Shown here: positions 62,583-64,000 of the stretch, piece by piece | Position numbering within the stretch: position 1 is the first letter of the stretch | How the letters are laid out: each line of letters opens with the position of its first letter | Assembly: GCA_017627765.1 (NCBI GenBank) | Contig: JAGAGD010000115.1 | Span: 18,586 to 82,585, forward strand | Length of the DNA: 64,000 nt | Reading direction: 5' to 3' | DNA from: Prevotella sp. | GTDB lineage: Bacteria > Bacteroidota > Bacteroidia > Bacteroidales > Bacteroidaceae | Translations under genes and position numbers: made by a program | The notes under the pieces: model-generated | What the model was told of the DNA's origin: nothing | The model's input: the letters and a program-made list of their open reading frames with translations, nothing else | The model's database searches: none

Positions 62583-63749
62583 ATGAACAACGATCGATAT
62601 ATGATGCGCGGAGTTAGCGCAGCCAAAGAAGACGTTCACAATGCAATCAAAAACATTGACAAGGGACTCTATCCACAAGCATTTTGTAAAATTATACCAG
62701 ACATACTTGGCGGAGATCCTGAATATTGCAATATAATGCATGCAGATGGTGCAGGTACAAAGTCAAGTCTTGCATACATGTATTGGAAAGAAACTGGTGA
62801 TATTTCTGTATGGAAGGGTATTGCCCAAGATGCCATTGTAATGAATACAGATGATTTACTTTGTGTTGGTGCTGTTGATAATATATTGGTTAGTAGCACG
62901 ATAGGAAGGAACAAGATGTTGATCCCAGCTGAAGTAATCTCTGCAATTATAAATGGAACTGACGAATTACTTTCCGAAATGCGAGAAATGGGGATTGGAA
63001 TTTATCCAACAGGAGGCGAAACTGCAGATGTGGGTGATTTAGTGAGAACAATTATTGTGGATTCAACTGTAACATGTCGTATGAAGCGCTCAGATGTCAT
63101 TAACAATGCAAACATTAAGCCAGGAGATGTTATCGTCGGGCTTTCCTCTACAGGCAAGGCAACCTATGAAAAAAAATACAATGGAGGCATGGGAAGTAAT
63201 GGACTTACTAGTGCTAGACATGATGTATTTGGAAAATATCTTTCAGAAAAATACCCTGAGAGTTATGATCATGCTGTACCAAATGAATTAGTTTACAGTG
63301 GTAAATATAATCTCACTGACAATATTAGTGGTTCACCTATTGACGCTGGCCAGTTAGTTCTATCACCAACTCGCACATATGCACCAGTAATAAAGAAAAT
63401 ACTAGATCTTTACAGAAATGACATTCACGGTATGGTACATTGTACTGGAGGGGCCCAGACAAAGATTCTCCATTTTATCAGTGACAATTGCCATGTTATT
63501 AAAGATAATATGTTTGAAGTTCCACCATTATTCCGTGCAATACACGAATGCTCAAACACTAACTGGCATGAAATGTACCAAGTTTTCAATATGGGACATC
63601 GTATGGAAATATATATAGACCAAGCAATGGCAGATAAAATCATACAAATTTCAAAATCTTTCAATATTGACGCTCAAATTATTGGACATATTGAAGAAGG
63701 AAGGAAAAGCCTTACTATAAAATCAGAGTTTGGCATTTTTGAGTACTAG
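62583..63749 (+). CDS. purM: phosphoribosylformylglycinamidine cyclo-ligase
   Basis: A 388-residue AIR synthetase of purine synthesis, in the Bacteroidetes form. Visible are YMMRGVSAAKEDVHNAI, HADGAGTKSSLAYMYWK, AQDAIVMNTDDLLCVGA and PTGGETADVGDLVRTI, then GLSSTGKATYEKKYNGGMGSNGLTSARHD and HGMVHCTGGAQTKIL. It is 66 bases after aroE. PurC lies 1.6 kb upstream on the same strand. I see no purine riboswitch before it. Confidence 0.92.
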   Translation: MNNDRYMMRGVSAAKEDVHNAIKNIDKGLYPQAFCKIIPDILGGDPEYCNIMHADGAGTKSSLAYMYWKETGDISVWKGIAQDAIVMNTDDLLCVGAVDNILVSSTIGRNKMLIPAEVISAIINGTDELLSEMREMGIGIYPTGGETADVGDLVRTIIVDSTVTCRMKRSDVINNANIKPGDVIVGLSSTGKATYEKKYNGGMGSNGLTSARHDVFGKYLSEKYPESYDHAVPNELVYSGKYNLTDNISGSPIDAGQLVLSPTRTYAPVIKKILDLYRNDIHGMVHCTGGAQTKILHFISDNCHVIKDNMFEVPPLFRAIHECSNTNWHEMYQVFNMGHRMEIYIDQAMADKIIQISKSFNIDAQIIGHIEEGRKSLTIKSEFGIFEY

Positions 63750-63761
63750 CGTAAATAGCAA

Positions 63762-64000
63762 ATGAGTAAGCGAAAGATTATAAATTTTATTAGGGTTAAT
63801 CTTCATATATTTCACCTACTTATTTGGAGAACATACAATCCATGCTATTATAAATCAAAATGAAAGTTGGTATTCCACTTTTATTAAAAGACCGTTTAAT
63901 ACATTTCTAATGGCATTTTTTGCTTTTGCTTGCTTCAGAATTGATGTGTATGATATTATTTCTGAAACTTGCAAAGCAATAAAAATAGCAAAAAGAATTA
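63762..64000 (+). pseudogene. unrecognised membrane protein gene, apparently frameshifted early, right end beyond window
   Basis: Starts with ATG 63762, MSKRKIIN, then stops after 33 codons in that frame. If one T of the TTTT tract at 63785-63788 is removed, an open frame continues to the window edge: MSKRKIINLLGLIFIYFTY, with a membrane helix, then FGEHTIHAIINQNESWY and a second hydrophobic part (TFLMAFFAFACF) and more. The composition of that frame is protein-like throughout. I do not recognise the family. It could be an inactive gene, an assembly error at a homopolymer, or a non-ATG start. Confidence 0.5.

Overview
The window is an AT-rich bacterial chromosome segment from the Bacteroidales, most likely the Prevotellaceae. 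The support is direct. Promoters follow the Bacteroidetes pattern (TTG, a 19-20 base gap, then TAnnTTTG), and most genes lack a Shine-Dalgarno sequence. Marker families include a TonB receptor with a carboxypeptidase-regulatory-like N-terminus, a FeoA-FeoB fusion, a BspA-like leucine-rich-repeat protein, a lamin-tail/OadG fusion, HU proteins fused to envelope domains, and DUF4199 and DUF5715 proteins. I saw no transposase, integrase, phage gene or CRISPR array. The region is mostly core housekeeping DNA.

Layout. 1-2.3 kb: a TonB-dependent receptor cut by the left edge, divergent from glycerate kinase. 2.7-2.9 kb: SRP RNA and tRNA-Thr(TGT) on the minus strand. 3.1-9.2 kb: a tight plus-strand operon of DUF4199 protein, polyprenol-type glycosyltransferase, ApbE, a Crp-like regulator and a UvrA paralogue, then tRNA-Thr(CGT). 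9.4-16.7 kb: TrmO, a Nim-like flavoprotein, DnaB, IspE, HU, a 29-residue basic protein and RNase G. 16.7-28.4 kb: a zinc-ribbon lipoprotein, a U32 peptidase, an M13 peptidase, an ABC-F ATPase, Tex and the BspA-like protein. 29.4-34.4 kb: ferrous iron transport, tRNA-Cys, CutC, YkvA and YraN. 34.6-43.2 kb: both methylmalonyl-CoA mutase subunits, divergent from an AspT-type transporter and three subunits of a sodium-pumping decarboxylase; together these belong to the succinate/propionate pathway. 43.3-50.5 kb: a lipoprotein, RfbC, an HU-like/SPOR membrane protein, a zinc-ribbon/FHA protein, an HU/LysM membrane protein, HU, RimO and FtsY. 50.7-58.7 kb: an FAD oxidoreductase, a LysM glucosaminidase, a short FolK-like protein, an M64 peptidase, a TPR protein, cytidine deaminase and two envelope proteins. 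59.0-64.0 kb: PhoH, PurC, MenG, AroE, PurM and an unrecognised gene at the right edge with an apparent early frameshift.

The most interesting feature is a pair of convergent loci at 44.8-47.9 kb. Each encodes a protein with an HU-type DNA-binding N-terminus, one transmembrane helix and a peptidoglycan-binding C-terminus (SPOR in one, LysM in the other), with a zinc-ribbon/FHA gene between them. They could physically connect the nucleoid with the cell wall. The SPOR gene and a nearby LysM glucosaminidase each have a full promoter placed so that the transcript should begin at the start codon, which suggests leaderless mRNAs. A family of roughly 445-base intergenic repeats occurs at 28.6 and 52.0 kb, with a diverged relative at 10.4 kb.
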